This document shows, piece after piece, positions 8,311 through 17,026 of a stretch of DNA of 58,380 nt (position 1 is the first letter of the stretch; the number at the start of each line of letters is the position of its first letter). A program made the translations under genes and the position numbers. A model generated the notes under the pieces. That model did no database searches, had not been told where the DNA came from, and worked only from the letters and a program-made list of their open reading frames with translations. The DNA comes from an uncultured Spirochaetales bacterium (GTDB taxonomy: Bacteria; Spirochaetota; Spirochaetia; Sphaerochaetales; Sphaerochaetaceae): assembly GCA_949293335.1 (NCBI GenBank), contig CASFDA010000021.1, positions 1 through 58,380 on the forward strand, in the 5' to 3' direction.

Positions 8311-9897
8311 ATGAGTGAAGACAAGAAAGCAGAGGCTTTTCATTGGGCCGATCAGATTGCAGAGAGAATCATCCGGGAAAAGGGTGATAAAGAGATATAC
8401 ACATGTGCTTCTGGGATTACCCCTTCCGGTACTGTGCACATCGGGAACTTCAGGGAAATAATTACTGTTGATCTTGTAGTAAGAGCGCTGAAGAGAAGAG
8501 GAAAGAAAGTCAGGTTCATTTATTCCTGGGATGACTATGATGTTTTCAGGAAGGTCCCGAAGAACATGCCAAAGCAGGACGAACTTGCTACATACCTGCG
8601 TAAGCCAATCACAATGGTTCCTGATACAACAGGGTGTGCTGAAAGCTATGCCCGTGCGAATGAGATAAAGGTGGAAGAATCGCTTCCGCGAGTTGGAATC
8701 TATCCTGAGTATATCTATCAGGCCTCAAGATACAGGAGCAATGTCTATAAGGATGGAATCCGGAGAGCACTTGAGATGCGCTCGGAAATCAGGGATATCC
8801 TCAACGAGTACCGTACTGAACCTCTTGATGAGAACTGGTTTCCTGTCTCTGTATTCTCATCTTTCACAGACCGGGACAACACTGAAGTCCTCTCTTGGGA
8901 CGGAGAGTGGGCAATCACATACCGCGACAAGGATCTGGACAAGGTTGAGACAATAGATATCCGGAATACTCCGAACACGAAGCTTCCATGGCGTATCGAC
9001 TGGCCTATGCGCTGGGCGCATGAAGGGGTTGATTTCGAGCCGGGTGGAAAGGATCATCTTACAGAGGGCGGGTCTTACGATACTTCCAAGAAGATCGTCA
9101 AACTCTTTGGAGGAGAGCCTCCTGTGACACTTCGCTATGACTTCATAAAGCTCAAGGGAATGGGAGGAAAAATGAGTTCCTCCAGCGGAGAAGTCGCTTC
9201 TCTTACAGATGTGCTTGAAATCTATACGCCTGAAATTGCCAGATATCTTTTTGCCGGGACAAGGCCAGGCAGTGAGTTTGCCATATCTTTTGATCTTGAT
9301 GTCCTGAAGATCTATGAGGATTATGACACGACTGAACGCATTTACTATGGCCTCGTGGATGTCAAGGAACAGAGAAGGGAGAAGGAGAAGAGGATCTATG
9401 AGCTGTCGCAGGTCGATGAAGCGAATATCGAGAGCGATGTAAGCTATCAGGTGCCGTTCAGACATCTCTGCAATCTTCTGCAGGTACACTCCGGAGATAT
9501 TGATGCGGTAGTTGCCTCTCTTCCTGATCTGAAGGAAAGTCAGGTCACAAGACTGCGCAAGAAGCTTTCATGCGCATGGCGATGGATCGAGAACTATGCT
9601 CCTGAAGACTTCAGATTCTCTTTGAGTGATGAGAAAACCTGTTCTGAGATGTCCGAAAATGAACTGGCTGCGATCAGGTCTCTGAAAAATTATGTTGATG
9701 AGTATCTTGATGTGACAGATGAGAAGGCTTTCAGTGAATACATCTACAAGGCGGCAGAGGAAAACGGACTTGATAACGCTATGTTCTTCAAAGTTGTCTA
9801 CAAGGTCCTGATAAATAAGGAAAGGGGACCGAAACTTGCTCAGTTCATGAAGATTGTCGGCAAAGAAAGGCTTTTGAAGATCTTCTCACTTTATTGA
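8311..9897 (+). CDS. lysS: Lysyl-tRNA synthetase, class I
   Basis: A class I (archaeal-type, LysK) lysyl-tRNA synthetase of 528 residues that charges tRNA-Lys. The HIGH motif is in SGTVHIGNFRE near residue 37, and KMSKS appears as KMSSSSG near residue 290. The rest matches the family in length and order: Rossmann domain, then a helical anticodon-binding end. Class I LysRS is typical of archaea, spirochaetes and alphaproteobacteria and replaces the class II enzyme of most bacteria, which is one reason for the spirochaete inference. There is no strong ribosome binding site before ATG 8311. It overlaps the convergent gene by 12 bp. Confidence 0.95.
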   Translation: MSEDKKAEAFHWADQIAERIIREKGDKEIYTCASGITPSGTVHIGNFREIITVDLVVRALKRRGKKVRFIYSWDDYDVFRKVPKNMPKQDELATYLRKPITMVPDTTGCAESYARANEIKVEESLPRVGIYPEYIYQASRYRSNVYKDGIRRALEMRSEIRDILNEYRTEPLDENWFPVSVFSSFTDRDNTEVLSWDGEWAITYRDKDLDKVETIDIRNTPNTKLPWRIDWPMRWAHEGVDFEPGGKDHLTEGGSYDTSKKIVKLFGGEPPVTLRYDFIKLKGMGGKMSSSSGEVASLTDVLEIYTPEIARYLFAGTRPGSEFAISFDLDVLKIYEDYDTTERIYYGLVDVKEQRREKEKRIYELSQVDEANIESDVSYQVPFRHLCNLLQVHSGDIDAVVASLPDLKESQVTRLRKKLSCAWRWIENYAPEDFRFSLSDEKTCSEMSENELAAIRSLKNYVDEYLDVTDEKAFSEYIYKAAEENGLDNAMFFKVVYKVLINKERGPKLAQFMKIVGKERLLKIFSLY

Positions 9898-10659
9898 TGG
9901 AAAAATATCGTTCTCATAAGGCATTGAGAGGGATGCGTTGAAGCGGGAGGCGGAAAGGCCTTCCGCTTTTTCTGCAATGAAAAGTGCATTTTCCTCATCA
10001 AGGCCATGTATCAGGGAAGAGGCAAAGTATGAGATGAATGCATCTTTCTTTGCTCGTCCATCCACTTCAAATGTCTTGAATCGCGGTGCATAGAACAGCT
10101 CCATTTTGTGTTGGTAATATGCACCACTGTCGAGGGTAAGTATTATTCTCTTGCCCCAGAGACGTTCTGTAAGCTTTGACAAGAGGGAAAGTATTTCATC
10201 TTCATTGTTTGCTTCTGTCTCAACTCCTGCCAGCTTTTTTGCATTTTCCAGTGACAGGAATGCGTAATCGCTCTCCCTGATATCAATTTCTTCAGGAAAT
10301 ATATCTGTATAGTCAAGGAAGGAAACTTTCCCAAGTGCAATCCCGTCTGTAATGAATATATCGCTATCTGAATCACAAATCGATGGAAGAGAGTATTCTT
10401 CTCTATATGGATTGTTGTCGAATACAAGTTCCATTGGCATAAAGCTATCCATTGCATGGGATTGGATTTTCTCTCTTTCAAATAGAACTCTGAGTCCATC
10501 ATCTATGTTCGTGTATATCTCCACGTCAAGGCCTGAACGTTTTGACGCAATTGCCTTTGCCGCACTTGATGTATAGTCCTCTAGTTTTTTTACGATCGTG
10601 TTTCCTTTATGCTCTATGCGGAGCGACCTGTATGTTTTTCCAACGACTGCTAATTTCAT
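9886..10659 (-). CDS. Divergent PfkB/ribokinase-like protein
   Basis: A 257-residue protein with the overall pattern of the PfkB sugar-kinase family. The C-terminal part VDGRAKKDAFISYFASSLIHG and the following EEN-AL-A-KA-GLSASRF-ASLSMP aligns with the anion-hole and catalytic region of the family. The usual GAGD is replaced by AKKD, so the glycines of the anion hole are lost while the aspartate remains. The N-terminal glycine-rich sugar-binding part is also weak. It may have altered or no kinase activity. It begins inside the last codons of era (4-bp overlap, ATGA), so the two are co-transcribed. Confidence 0.55.
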   Translation of the reverse strand: MKLAVVGKTYRSLRIEHKGNTIVKKLEDYTSSAAKAIASKRSGLDVEIYTNIDDGLRVLFEREKIQSHAMDSFMPMELVFDNNPYREEYSLPSICDSDSDIFITDGIALGKVSFLDYTDIFPEEIDIRESDYAFLSLENAKKLAGVETEANNEDEILSLLSKLTERLWGKRIILTLDSGAYYQHKMELFYAPRFKTFEVDGRAKKDAFISYFASSLIHGLDEENALFIAEKAEGLSASRFNASLSMPYENDIFPSIK

Positions 10660-11552
10660 CTTGCGTTCAATTCATTGAATATCTTATCGAGGATGACCTT
10701 GTCGCTCCTCCAGTTCTTCACTGCTTTCACCCTCAAATCAAGATTGAGTCTTGATGAAGGGAAGATACGTTTTATTTCTTTGAATGATTCTTTCCTGATC
10801 CTTCTTATGTTCTCTCCTCCTTTGCCGACAACAATTCCCTTCTGACTATCTCTTTCCACGTTGATGAAAGCCCTGATCCATACTTCGTTTTCCTCTTCGC
10901 TATACTCTATGTCCGAAACTTCGACGAAGATCACATGTGGCATCTCGTCTTTAAGCTCAGAGATTGTTTTCTCCCTGATTATTTCTGAAATGCGGAATTC
11001 TAGTGGCTGATCCGTATATGCGTTGTCATCGTAGAGAAGTTCACCTTCATCTGATAGGGCAAAGAGTTTTATGAGAAGCTCATCAACGCCTTCATCCTCT
11101 TTTGCTGATATTTCAAGCACTTCTGCGGACGGGAGGTTCTCTTCGATAAAGGAGATTGTCTCTTTTATTCTATCTGGCTCTGCAATGTCGCATTTGTTGA
11201 TTGCCACAACGCATTTTCCTCCAGTTGCATTGATTATTGAGGAAATTTCCTTTTCCTCAAGTTCGCCTTTTCTCGTTCCGTCAATGACATAGAGGATTAT
11301 GTCTGTTTCTTTGAGAGCCTCAAGAGTCTCGTTCTGTAGCCTTTTGTTCATCTCTTTGCCAGATATGTGATATCCGGGTGTGTCAACAAAGACAAGCTGG
11401 CCACGCTGATCTGTATATATTCCCTTTATTCTATTTCGTGTGGTCTGGGGTGTTTTTGCGGTAATAGATACTTTCATGCCGCAAATCGTATTCAGCAGTG
11501 TACTCTTTCCTGCGCTCGGGCGTCCTATGACTGTTACGGTTGCACTCTTCAT
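10656..11552 (-). CDS. era: GTPase Era
   Basis: A ribosome-assembly GTPase of 298 residues that binds the 3' end of 16S rRNA. G1 is GRPSAGKST (10-18), G2 is in TTRNRIKG, G3 is DTPGYH and G4 is NKCD. The C-terminal KH domain contains GKGGENIRRIR. The length is typical. ATG 11552 is selected because it begins the family's usual N-terminus (MKSATVTVIGRPS); the frame continues upstream without a family match. GGAGG lies 14 nt upstream, rather far. The downstream PfkB-like gene overlaps its stop. Confidence 0.95.
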   Translation of the reverse strand: MKSATVTVIGRPSAGKSTLLNTICGMKVSITAKTPQTTRNRIKGIYTDQRGQLVFVDTPGYHISGKEMNKRLQNETLEALKETDIILYVIDGTRKGELEEKEISSIINATGGKCVVAINKCDIAEPDRIKETISFIEENLPSAEVLEISAKEDEGVDELLIKLFALSDEGELLYDDNAYTDQPLEFRISEIIREKTISELKDEMPHVIFVEVSDIEYSEEENEVWIRAFINVERDSQKGIVVGKGGENIRRIRKESFKEIKRIFPSSRLNLDLRVKAVKNWRSDKVILDKIFNELNAR

Positions 11553-11857
11553 ATCGTGAGAGAATTCCTCCAAGTAAGGATACAGTAGCATTTGGAGTAA
11601 GTAAAAACTAGTGTTCTCTTGATTAAGTTCTTTCCCCAAATAAAAAATATTTATGATTGCAATGCTAAAAATTTTTACAGGAAATTGAAAAATCTTACTG
11701 TCATAGAAGAAGGAAAAGTATGTACCCCATATAATCTTCACTAGAAGGCCGAGAGTTAGTATTCAGCAAGTAGAGATGTACTTATTTTATAAAAAGATGT
11801 GTGCATAGTGAAATAGAAACTGTTGCTAATTGAAAATAAAGCAAATAGCATTTGGTT

Positions 11858-12859
11858 ATGGCTACTATCAAGGATGTTGCAAAACGTGCAGGTGTATCGA
11901 TCTCTACTGTCTCCCGCGTGGTGAATGGAGCCCCTAATGTCGACAAGGCATTAGCTGATGCTGTCAACATGGCAATTAAAGAACTTGATTATCAGCCCAA
12001 CTTTGCAGCACGTACGATGAAAAAGCACAATACGGAGACCATCGGCTTCGTAATGCCTGATTTCTCAACCCCGTTTTTCGAAGGTGTGATCAAGATGATC
12101 GAGAAAGAGTTCAGGGGGCGTCTGCTTGTACTTTTTGTAAATACCTATGATGATCCAGAGACAGAAAAAATGGGTATAATGCACATGGTCGCCAGGCAAG
12201 TGGATGTGCTGGTAATTTCATCAACAGGTCACAATGAAGAATTTCTCTATCAGCTATATCAGAAAGGACAACATATCATTTTTGTAGATAGGCATCCGAT
12301 ATATAGAAAGATGCCATCTGTTTTGGTTGATAAAAGAGATGGTATTGTAAAAGCTCTCAATTATTTTAAGTCAATAGGCCATAGACGTATATCAATCGTA
12401 ACTGGTCCAAAAGAGTTTGCATCAAACATTGATAGGACAAAAGGACTTGGAGAATTTCTGGAGGAGAACCCAGATTTTCAAAACAGCGTAGAGATCCATT
12501 TTGGAAATTTTACAGAGGATTACGGTTTTATCATGGCTGAAAAACTATTGTCCTTGCCAGAACCTCCGACTGCGATAATCACAGGAAGCATAGTGATTGC
12601 AAGTGGCATACTTCTGTATTGCAAGAGGAAGAATATAGCCATTCCTGGAGATGTGTCGATCATTTCCACCGGGGATTTTTCCCAAGGCGAGTTAATAAGT
12701 CCAAGGTTGTCATATATTGTTGATGAACATGAACGGATCGCACGTATCGTGACGATGATGATAAAGGACATTTTCAATAACAGGCTTGAAAATGATTCGA
12801 TTCTCCTTCCTTCTCGTCTTTGTATTAGTGAATCTGTGCAACCTTTAGTAGCGAAATGA
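11858..12859 (+). CDS. LacI-family transcriptional regulator
   Basis: A 333-residue regulator. The helix-turn-helix (ATIKDVAKRAGVSISTVSRVVNG) is at residues 2-24, the hinge helix region follows near 45-60, and the rest is a periplasmic-binding-like effector domain. The start is ATG 11858, two codons after an in-frame TTG. It lies directly upstream of the sugar-acid catabolic cluster, on the same strand but separated by 379 nt that hold a promoter and candidate LacI-type operators. It is therefore the likely local repressor, responding to the substrate or an intermediate of that pathway. The effector is unknown. Confidence 0.93.
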   Translation: MATIKDVAKRAGVSISTVSRVVNGAPNVDKALADAVNMAIKELDYQPNFAARTMKKHNTETIGFVMPDFSTPFFEGVIKMIEKEFRGRLLVLFVNTYDDPETEKMGIMHMVARQVDVLVISSTGHNEEFLYQLYQKGQHIIFVDRHPIYRKMPSVLVDKRDGIVKALNYFKSIGHRRISIVTGPKEFASNIDRTKGLGEFLEENPDFQNSVEIHFGNFTEDYGFIMAEKLLSLPEPPTAIITGSIVIASGILLYCKRKNIAIPGDVSIISTGDFSQGELISPRLSYIVDEHERIARIVTMMIKDIFNNRLENDSILLPSRLCISESVQPLVAK

Positions 12860-12903
12860 TTTTAACAGAATGCAGGAAGTAGAATAATCTTTTTTTTTGA
12901 GTG

Positions 12904-12925
12904 AATAAGAAAACGATTTATTAAT
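12904..12925. promoter_or_regulatory. Possible auxiliary LacI-type operator
   Basis: An imperfect palindrome centred on CG at 12914/12915 (ATAAGAAAACGATTTATTA, 8 of 11 positions symmetric). It shares AAGAAAACG with the stronger site at 13179 and lies 272 bp from it, a distance compatible with looping. It directly follows the regulator gene. Weak evidence. Confidence 0.3.
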
Positions 12926-13144
12926 ATTTAAGCAAGTGATGTAAAAACCATATATATTTTATAGATACATTTGTTATGCATTTGTCATATAAGTTTGGGT
13001 GCTTAAATGGTTTTTTAATGCTTGATTCTAGGTGGTTAAAGATTTTTATTGCAAGAATAATTTGTTTATTTTAAAATAAATAAACTATATAGTGTTTTCT
13101 CCTATGCTTTCTGAAATTCTAATGTGTTATTTTTAAGAAAAAGC

Positions 13145-13172
13145 TTGACAGAGTCATAAAGACATTTATTCT
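13145..13172 (+). promoter_or_regulatory. Promoter of the sugar-acid catabolic operon
   Basis: A perfect -35 TTGACA (13145-13150), 16-nt spacer, and TATTCT (13167-13172). The predicted transcription start falls inside the operator at 13179-13194. AAGGAGG at 13225-13231 precedes the first gene. Confidence 0.6.
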
Positions 13173-13178
13173 GAATTT

Positions 13179-13194
13179 AAGAAAACGTTTTTTC
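13179..13194. promoter_or_regulatory. LacI-family operator at the catabolic promoter
   Basis: AAGAAAACGTTTTTTC contains the perfect 10-bp palindrome AAAACGTTTT with the central CG typical of LacI/GalR operators. It covers the expected start of transcription, so binding would block the promoter. The regulator gene just upstream is the natural candidate; a global regulator of the same family is the alternative. Confidence 0.6.
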
Positions 13195-13238
13195 ATATAG
13201 CAGTTAAGTTGTTCTTATAGACAAAAGGAGGTTTATTG

Positions 13239-14009
13239 ATGGACAACATCTTCAGTAAATTTAGCCTTGCAGGAAAAGTGGCTATCGTCACAGGGTCGAC
13301 AAGGGGAATTGGGCAGGGAATCGCAATAGGCCTTGCTCAGGCTGGCGCTGATATATTTGGAGTAGGGCGTTCAGATCATGAAGAGACAAAGAAGGAGATT
13401 GAAGCTCTTGGACGCAGGTATGAATATCTCCAAATAAGTGTAGCTGCAGAAGGTGCGGATGATCTGATTGTTGAAAAGGCATTAGAGGCCTATGGAAAGA
13501 TCGATATTCTCGTCAATGCTGCAGGAATCACAAGACGTTACATGGCGATCGATGTGGAAAAGAAAGATTGGCAGGATGTCCTTGATGTTAACCTTACTGC
13601 GCTCTTCTTCCTCTGCCAGAAGGTTGCCAGGGTATTCATTAAGCAAGGTGGTGGTGGAAAGATCATCAACATTGGTTCAATGACATCTTTCCAGGGAGGA
13701 ATCAAAGTCATTCCATACACAGCAAGTAAAGCTGCCGTAAGAATGATATCCATGCATATGTGTAATGAATGGGCACAGTATGGAATACATGTTAACTGTA
13801 TTGCTCCTGGCTATATCGAGACAGATATGACAGCAGCAATGCGTTCAGAACCACACAGAATGGCTGAGACCGCTCCTAGAATTCCGATGACAAGGTGGGG
13901 AAAACCACAGGACTTGGCTGGTGCTGCTATTTTCCTTGCATCTGATGCATCTGACTATGTTAACGGTTTTACCATCGCAGTAGACGGTGGGTTCTTGGCT
14001 AAATCTTAA
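13239..14009 (+). CDS. Short-chain dehydrogenase, KduD-like
   Basis: A classical SDR of 256 residues with NAD(P) motif TGSTRGIG, structural NAAG, and catalytic Ser (NIGSMTS) and Tyr/Lys (PYTASK). The run SMTSFQGGIKV and the tail ASDYVNGFTIAVDGG closely follow KduD (2-dehydro-3-deoxy-D-gluconate 5-dehydrogenase) and gluconate 5-dehydrogenase. It probably oxidises or reduces a hydroxyl of a sugar acid or keto-deoxy acid. It is the first gene of the LacI-regulated operon. The true substrate need not be that of KduD, because the kdu partner genes are absent. Confidence 0.85.
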   Translation: MDNIFSKFSLAGKVAIVTGSTRGIGQGIAIGLAQAGADIFGVGRSDHEETKKEIEALGRRYEYLQISVAAEGADDLIVEKALEAYGKIDILVNAAGITRRYMAIDVEKKDWQDVLDVNLTALFFLCQKVARVFIKQGGGGKIINIGSMTSFQGGIKVIPYTASKAAVRMISMHMCNEWAQYGIHVNCIAPGYIETDMTAAMRSEPHRMAETAPRIPMTRWGKPQDLAGAAIFLASDASDYVNGFTIAVDGGFLAKS

Positions 14010-14026
14010 AAAAAAGGAAGGAATAA

Positions 14027-14983
14027 ATGAAAAAGTTTTTGTCGATTGCTATAATACTTGTTATCAGTGCTGCATTCTTATTTGCAGGAGGAGCCTCCGA
14101 TCAGTCATATCCTAATCGGAATATCAGTGTAATAGTACAGTTCTCAGCTGGTGGCCCTACAGATCTTTCTGTACGAGGACTACTTGATTCTTCAAAAGGT
14201 GCAACATTTGCTGTTGAGAACGTAACTGGAGGTGCTGGCCTCATTGGACTTACTCGTGTTGCTACTTCTCCTACAGATGGATACACCCTTGGATGTATCA
14301 ACGTTGACCTTGCAATCAACTATGCAATGGGGCGGACGGATCTTTCTCCTACGGATTTTGTACCTCTTGCATGTTCTATCTTTGATCCCTATACACTGGT
14401 AGTAAGAGCAGATGCTCCATATGACAACATTCAGGAATTTGTCGAATACTGCAAGGCACATCCTGGTGAAGTCATTATTGGCGACAGTGGAGTTGGTGCT
14501 GCTCCTAATCTTTGTGCTGCAGCAATTGCTGATTTCTTTGATATTGAGTATAGGCTTGTATCTTATGATGGATCTGCAGATTGTGTTACTGCTACGGTAG
14601 GCGGACACATTGACGGAACATTCACTCAGCTTTCACCAGCAAAGGGACAGCTTGAAGCTGGCGGACTTAAGGCTATCGCATGCGTAGCTAACAACAGAAT
14701 GTCATCTTGGCCTGATATTCCTACAATCAAGGAAACATATCCAGACATCGATTTCGAGTTTGTTGGTTGGGTTTTTGTAAGTGCATATAAGGGAACTGAT
14801 CCAGCTATCTGTGAATATCTTGAAAAGTCGCTTGGCGAGGCTTCGGCATCTGAAGAATTCCAGGCTAAGCTTGAAAGCCTTTCAATGGTTAATCAGGTCA
14901 TGACTACAGAAGAGGCCTCACAGTTCTGTAAGGATCAGATTGATCTCTATAAAGACATTCTTACAAATCTTGGTTTGGTTTAA
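14027..14983 (+). CDS. tctC: TTT transporter substrate-binding protein (TctC family)
   Basis: A periplasmic receptor of 318 residues for the tripartite tricarboxylate transporter. The signal peptide ends near LFAGG without a lipobox cysteine. The mature part begins with the family's YPNRNISVIVQFSAGGPTD and contains the ligand loop around GDSGVGAAPN. TctC proteins bind carboxylates (citrate, aromatic acids, sugar acids). It is followed by a strong hairpin and then tctB and tctA, so it can be expressed in excess over the membrane parts, as is usual. The ligand is presumably the acid broken down by the surrounding enzymes. Confidence 0.92.
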   Translation: MKKFLSIAIILVISAAFLFAGGASDQSYPNRNISVIVQFSAGGPTDLSVRGLLDSSKGATFAVENVTGGAGLIGLTRVATSPTDGYTLGCINVDLAINYAMGRTDLSPTDFVPLACSIFDPYTLVVRADAPYDNIQEFVEYCKAHPGEVIIGDSGVGAAPNLCAAAIADFFDIEYRLVSYDGSADCVTATVGGHIDGTFTQLSPAKGQLEAGGLKAIACVANNRMSSWPDIPTIKETYPDIDFEFVGWVFVSAYKGTDPAICEYLEKSLGEASASEEFQAKLESLSMVNQVMTTEEASQFCKDQIDLYKDILTNLGLV

Positions 14984-15003
14984 ATCACCTCCCGATTTTC
15001 TCT

Positions 15004-15032
15004 TGCAGGGGAAGGGGGATGCTTCCCCTGCA
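15004..15032 (+). terminator. Hairpin between tctC and tctB
   Basis: A perfect 11-bp stem (TGCAGGGGAAG/CTTCCCCTGCA) with a 7-nt loop and only a short T stretch after it. It is more likely a partial terminator or mRNA-stabilising structure that sets the ratio of receptor to permease than a full terminator. Confidence 0.6.
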
Positions 15033-15046
15033 TTTAAGGATCCAAA

Positions 15047-15505
15047 ATGAAAAAATATGACTATGCTATATCTGCAATTGCAATTATCTTCGGATTTTCC
15101 ATTTACTTCATCACACGGGATGTTCCGAAATTCTATAATGGATCGCCAGGATCTGCCTTCTTTCCACGTATCATTGCGACAGTAATGATAATTGTTGGAA
15201 TTGGCATGGCTATCAACACATACGTAAAACGAACATCTTACAAAAATGAGGTTATTTTCAATTTTGCTTCCGCAGGATTACGAAGAGTTCTATGGATGTT
15301 CCTTGCGATTATAGTAGCGGGAATCAGTATCTATCTGTTTGGTTTCATACTTACATCGCTTTGGTTTACTGCAGCAGTGATATTCATCATGGAAGAGAGA
15401 AGGCCGCTTGTGCTAATTATTTCTAGCATTGTTCTTACTCTTTCTGTTTATCTGATCTTCACGGTAGGTCTCCAGATGTATCTGCCACGCGGAAGAATAA
15501 TTTAA
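15047..15505 (+). CDS. tctB: TTT transporter small membrane subunit (TctB family)
   Basis: A 152-residue membrane protein with about four transmembrane segments (residues ~8-24, 40-57, 84-108 and 118-142). The pattern RDVPKFYNGSPGSAFFPRI matches TctB, in which the second helix follows a P-G-FFP stretch. It forms the inner-membrane complex with TctA. It lies 11 nt before tctA, which has AAGGAGG. Low sequence conservation is normal for this family; position between tctC and tctA makes the call secure. Confidence 0.88.
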   Translation: MKKYDYAISAIAIIFGFSIYFITRDVPKFYNGSPGSAFFPRIIATVMIIVGIGMAINTYVKRTSYKNEVIFNFASAGLRRVLWMFLAIIVAGISIYLFGFILTSLWFTAAVIFIMEERRPLVLIISSIVLTLSVYLIFTVGLQMYLPRGRII

Positions 15506-15516
15506 GGAGGTTATGA

Positions 15517-17025
15517 ATGGATTTGTTTTTCACTGTACTTTCAGATTTGTTCACATTTCATAATATCCTCTTGACCTTCGGAGGCGCATTTTTCGGCATT
15601 CTTGTTGGTGCAATGCCTGGACTTTCTTCCGTGATGGGACTTTCTATCATGCTCCCATTTGCGATTCGTGTTGGTGGAGTCGGAAGTATTCTTATGCTTC
15701 TTGGCATTTACTGTGGTGCTGTGTATGGAGGGTCGATTACTGCAATATTGATCAATACACCAGGAACTGCGAATTCTGCAGCGACATGCCTCGATGGACA
15801 TCCCATGGCTCTTCGCGGAGAAGCGGGTAGGGCAATAAGCCTTTCGACGACGTCCTCACTTATAGGAGGTCTTCTATCTGCAGTTGTTCTTCTTTTCACG
15901 GCCCCTCTTCTCTCTCGGTTTGCACTTAAATTTGGATCAGCTGAATATTTTGCACTTGGAATATTTGGACTTAGTATCGTGACGAGTGTGTCTTCAACAG
16001 AGAACGTTCTTAAGGGAATATTGGGAGCGCTTCTGGGTCTCTTCCTTGCAACAATTGGTATGGATGCGATAAACGGGGAACCACGATTTACAGCAGGTTC
16101 AGTCTTCCTGTTGGGTGGAATAAACTTTGTTCCTGTCCTCATCGGTTTGTTTGCCTTTTCCCAGGGGCTTATAAGCATTGAAGAATATAATAAGAATCTC
16201 AAACATCAGAGGACAACTACACAGAAAATTAAAGGCGTTTTCCCCAGCAAGGAAGATATGAAGCTCTGCTTGCCGACATTTATACGCTCATCAATCATAG
16301 GTATTGTAATTGGTATTATCCCAGGAACAGGTGGCGATATTGCATCTTGGGTTGCCTATAATGAAGCAAAGAGATGGTCAAAACACCCAGAAGAGTTCGG
16401 AAAAGGTGCTCCTGAAGGTATTGCCGCACCTGAAGCTGGCAACAATGCTGTTACTGGAGGTGCATTAGTTCCTCTCCTTACCCTTGGTATTCCTGGGGAC
16501 AGCGCAACTGCAATTATGCTTGGTGCATTGATGATGGTTGGTATTACTCCTGGACCATTATTGTTCGTAGAACAGACAGAAAGTGTATTCACAATCATTA
16601 TCGGACTATTTCTCGCAAACTTTTTTATGGGGCTTATTGGATATGCCGGAGTAAGATTGTTTGCAAAGATTGCAGATGTTCCAAAGTGGATCATGACTCC
16701 GATTGTGTTCCTCTTCTGTATTGTTGGTACTTATGCACTTAACCATACTTTTGGCGATATTGTGGTAATGTTTGTTGCTGGTATTGCAGGATTCGTGCTT
16801 CTTAAAGTGGGATTTTCCGTGCCTCCGATCATTCTTGGAATGATATTGGGAAAGACAATAGAGAACAACTTCAGACGTACGTATGTGATTTACAACGCAG
16901 ATTTCAGCGTGTTCTTCACACGCCCGATTTCCTGTGTGCTGCTTATCATTGCAGTTTTGTCATTGGTCTATCCTCTCATCATGCCAATGATCATGAAGAA
17001 AAGGAAAGAGAAGAAGGAAGCATGA
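15517..17025 (+). CDS. tctA: TTT transporter large membrane subunit (TctA family)
   Basis: A 502-residue permease with about 11-12 transmembrane segments. The conserved family stretches are present: GAMPGLSSVMG near residue 35, GGSITAILINTPGT near residue 70, and the second repeat GIIPGTGGDIASW and LTLGIPGDSATAIMLG. TctA carries out cation-coupled uptake of the carboxylate delivered by TctC. It ends one base before the HIT gene, so translation is probably coupled. Confidence 0.95.
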   Translation: MDLFFTVLSDLFTFHNILLTFGGAFFGILVGAMPGLSSVMGLSIMLPFAIRVGGVGSILMLLGIYCGAVYGGSITAILINTPGTANSAATCLDGHPMALRGEAGRAISLSTTSSLIGGLLSAVVLLFTAPLLSRFALKFGSAEYFALGIFGLSIVTSVSSTENVLKGILGALLGLFLATIGMDAINGEPRFTAGSVFLLGGINFVPVLIGLFAFSQGLISIEEYNKNLKHQRTTTQKIKGVFPSKEDMKLCLPTFIRSSIIGIVIGIIPGTGGDIASWVAYNEAKRWSKHPEEFGKGAPEGIAAPEAGNNAVTGGALVPLLTLGIPGDSATAIMLGALMMVGITPGPLLFVEQTESVFTIIIGLFLANFFMGLIGYAGVRLFAKIADVPKWIMTPIVFLFCIVGTYALNHTFGDIVVMFVAGIAGFVLLKVGFSVPPIILGMILGKTIENNFRRTYVIYNADFSVFFTRPISCVLLIIAVLSLVYPLIMPMIMKKRKEKKEA

Positions 17026-17026
17026 C

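Noticed and set aside
10542-10754. Small plus-strand frames antisense to era and the PfkB-like gene
   Set aside because: No support apart from openness; the minus-strand genes explain the region.
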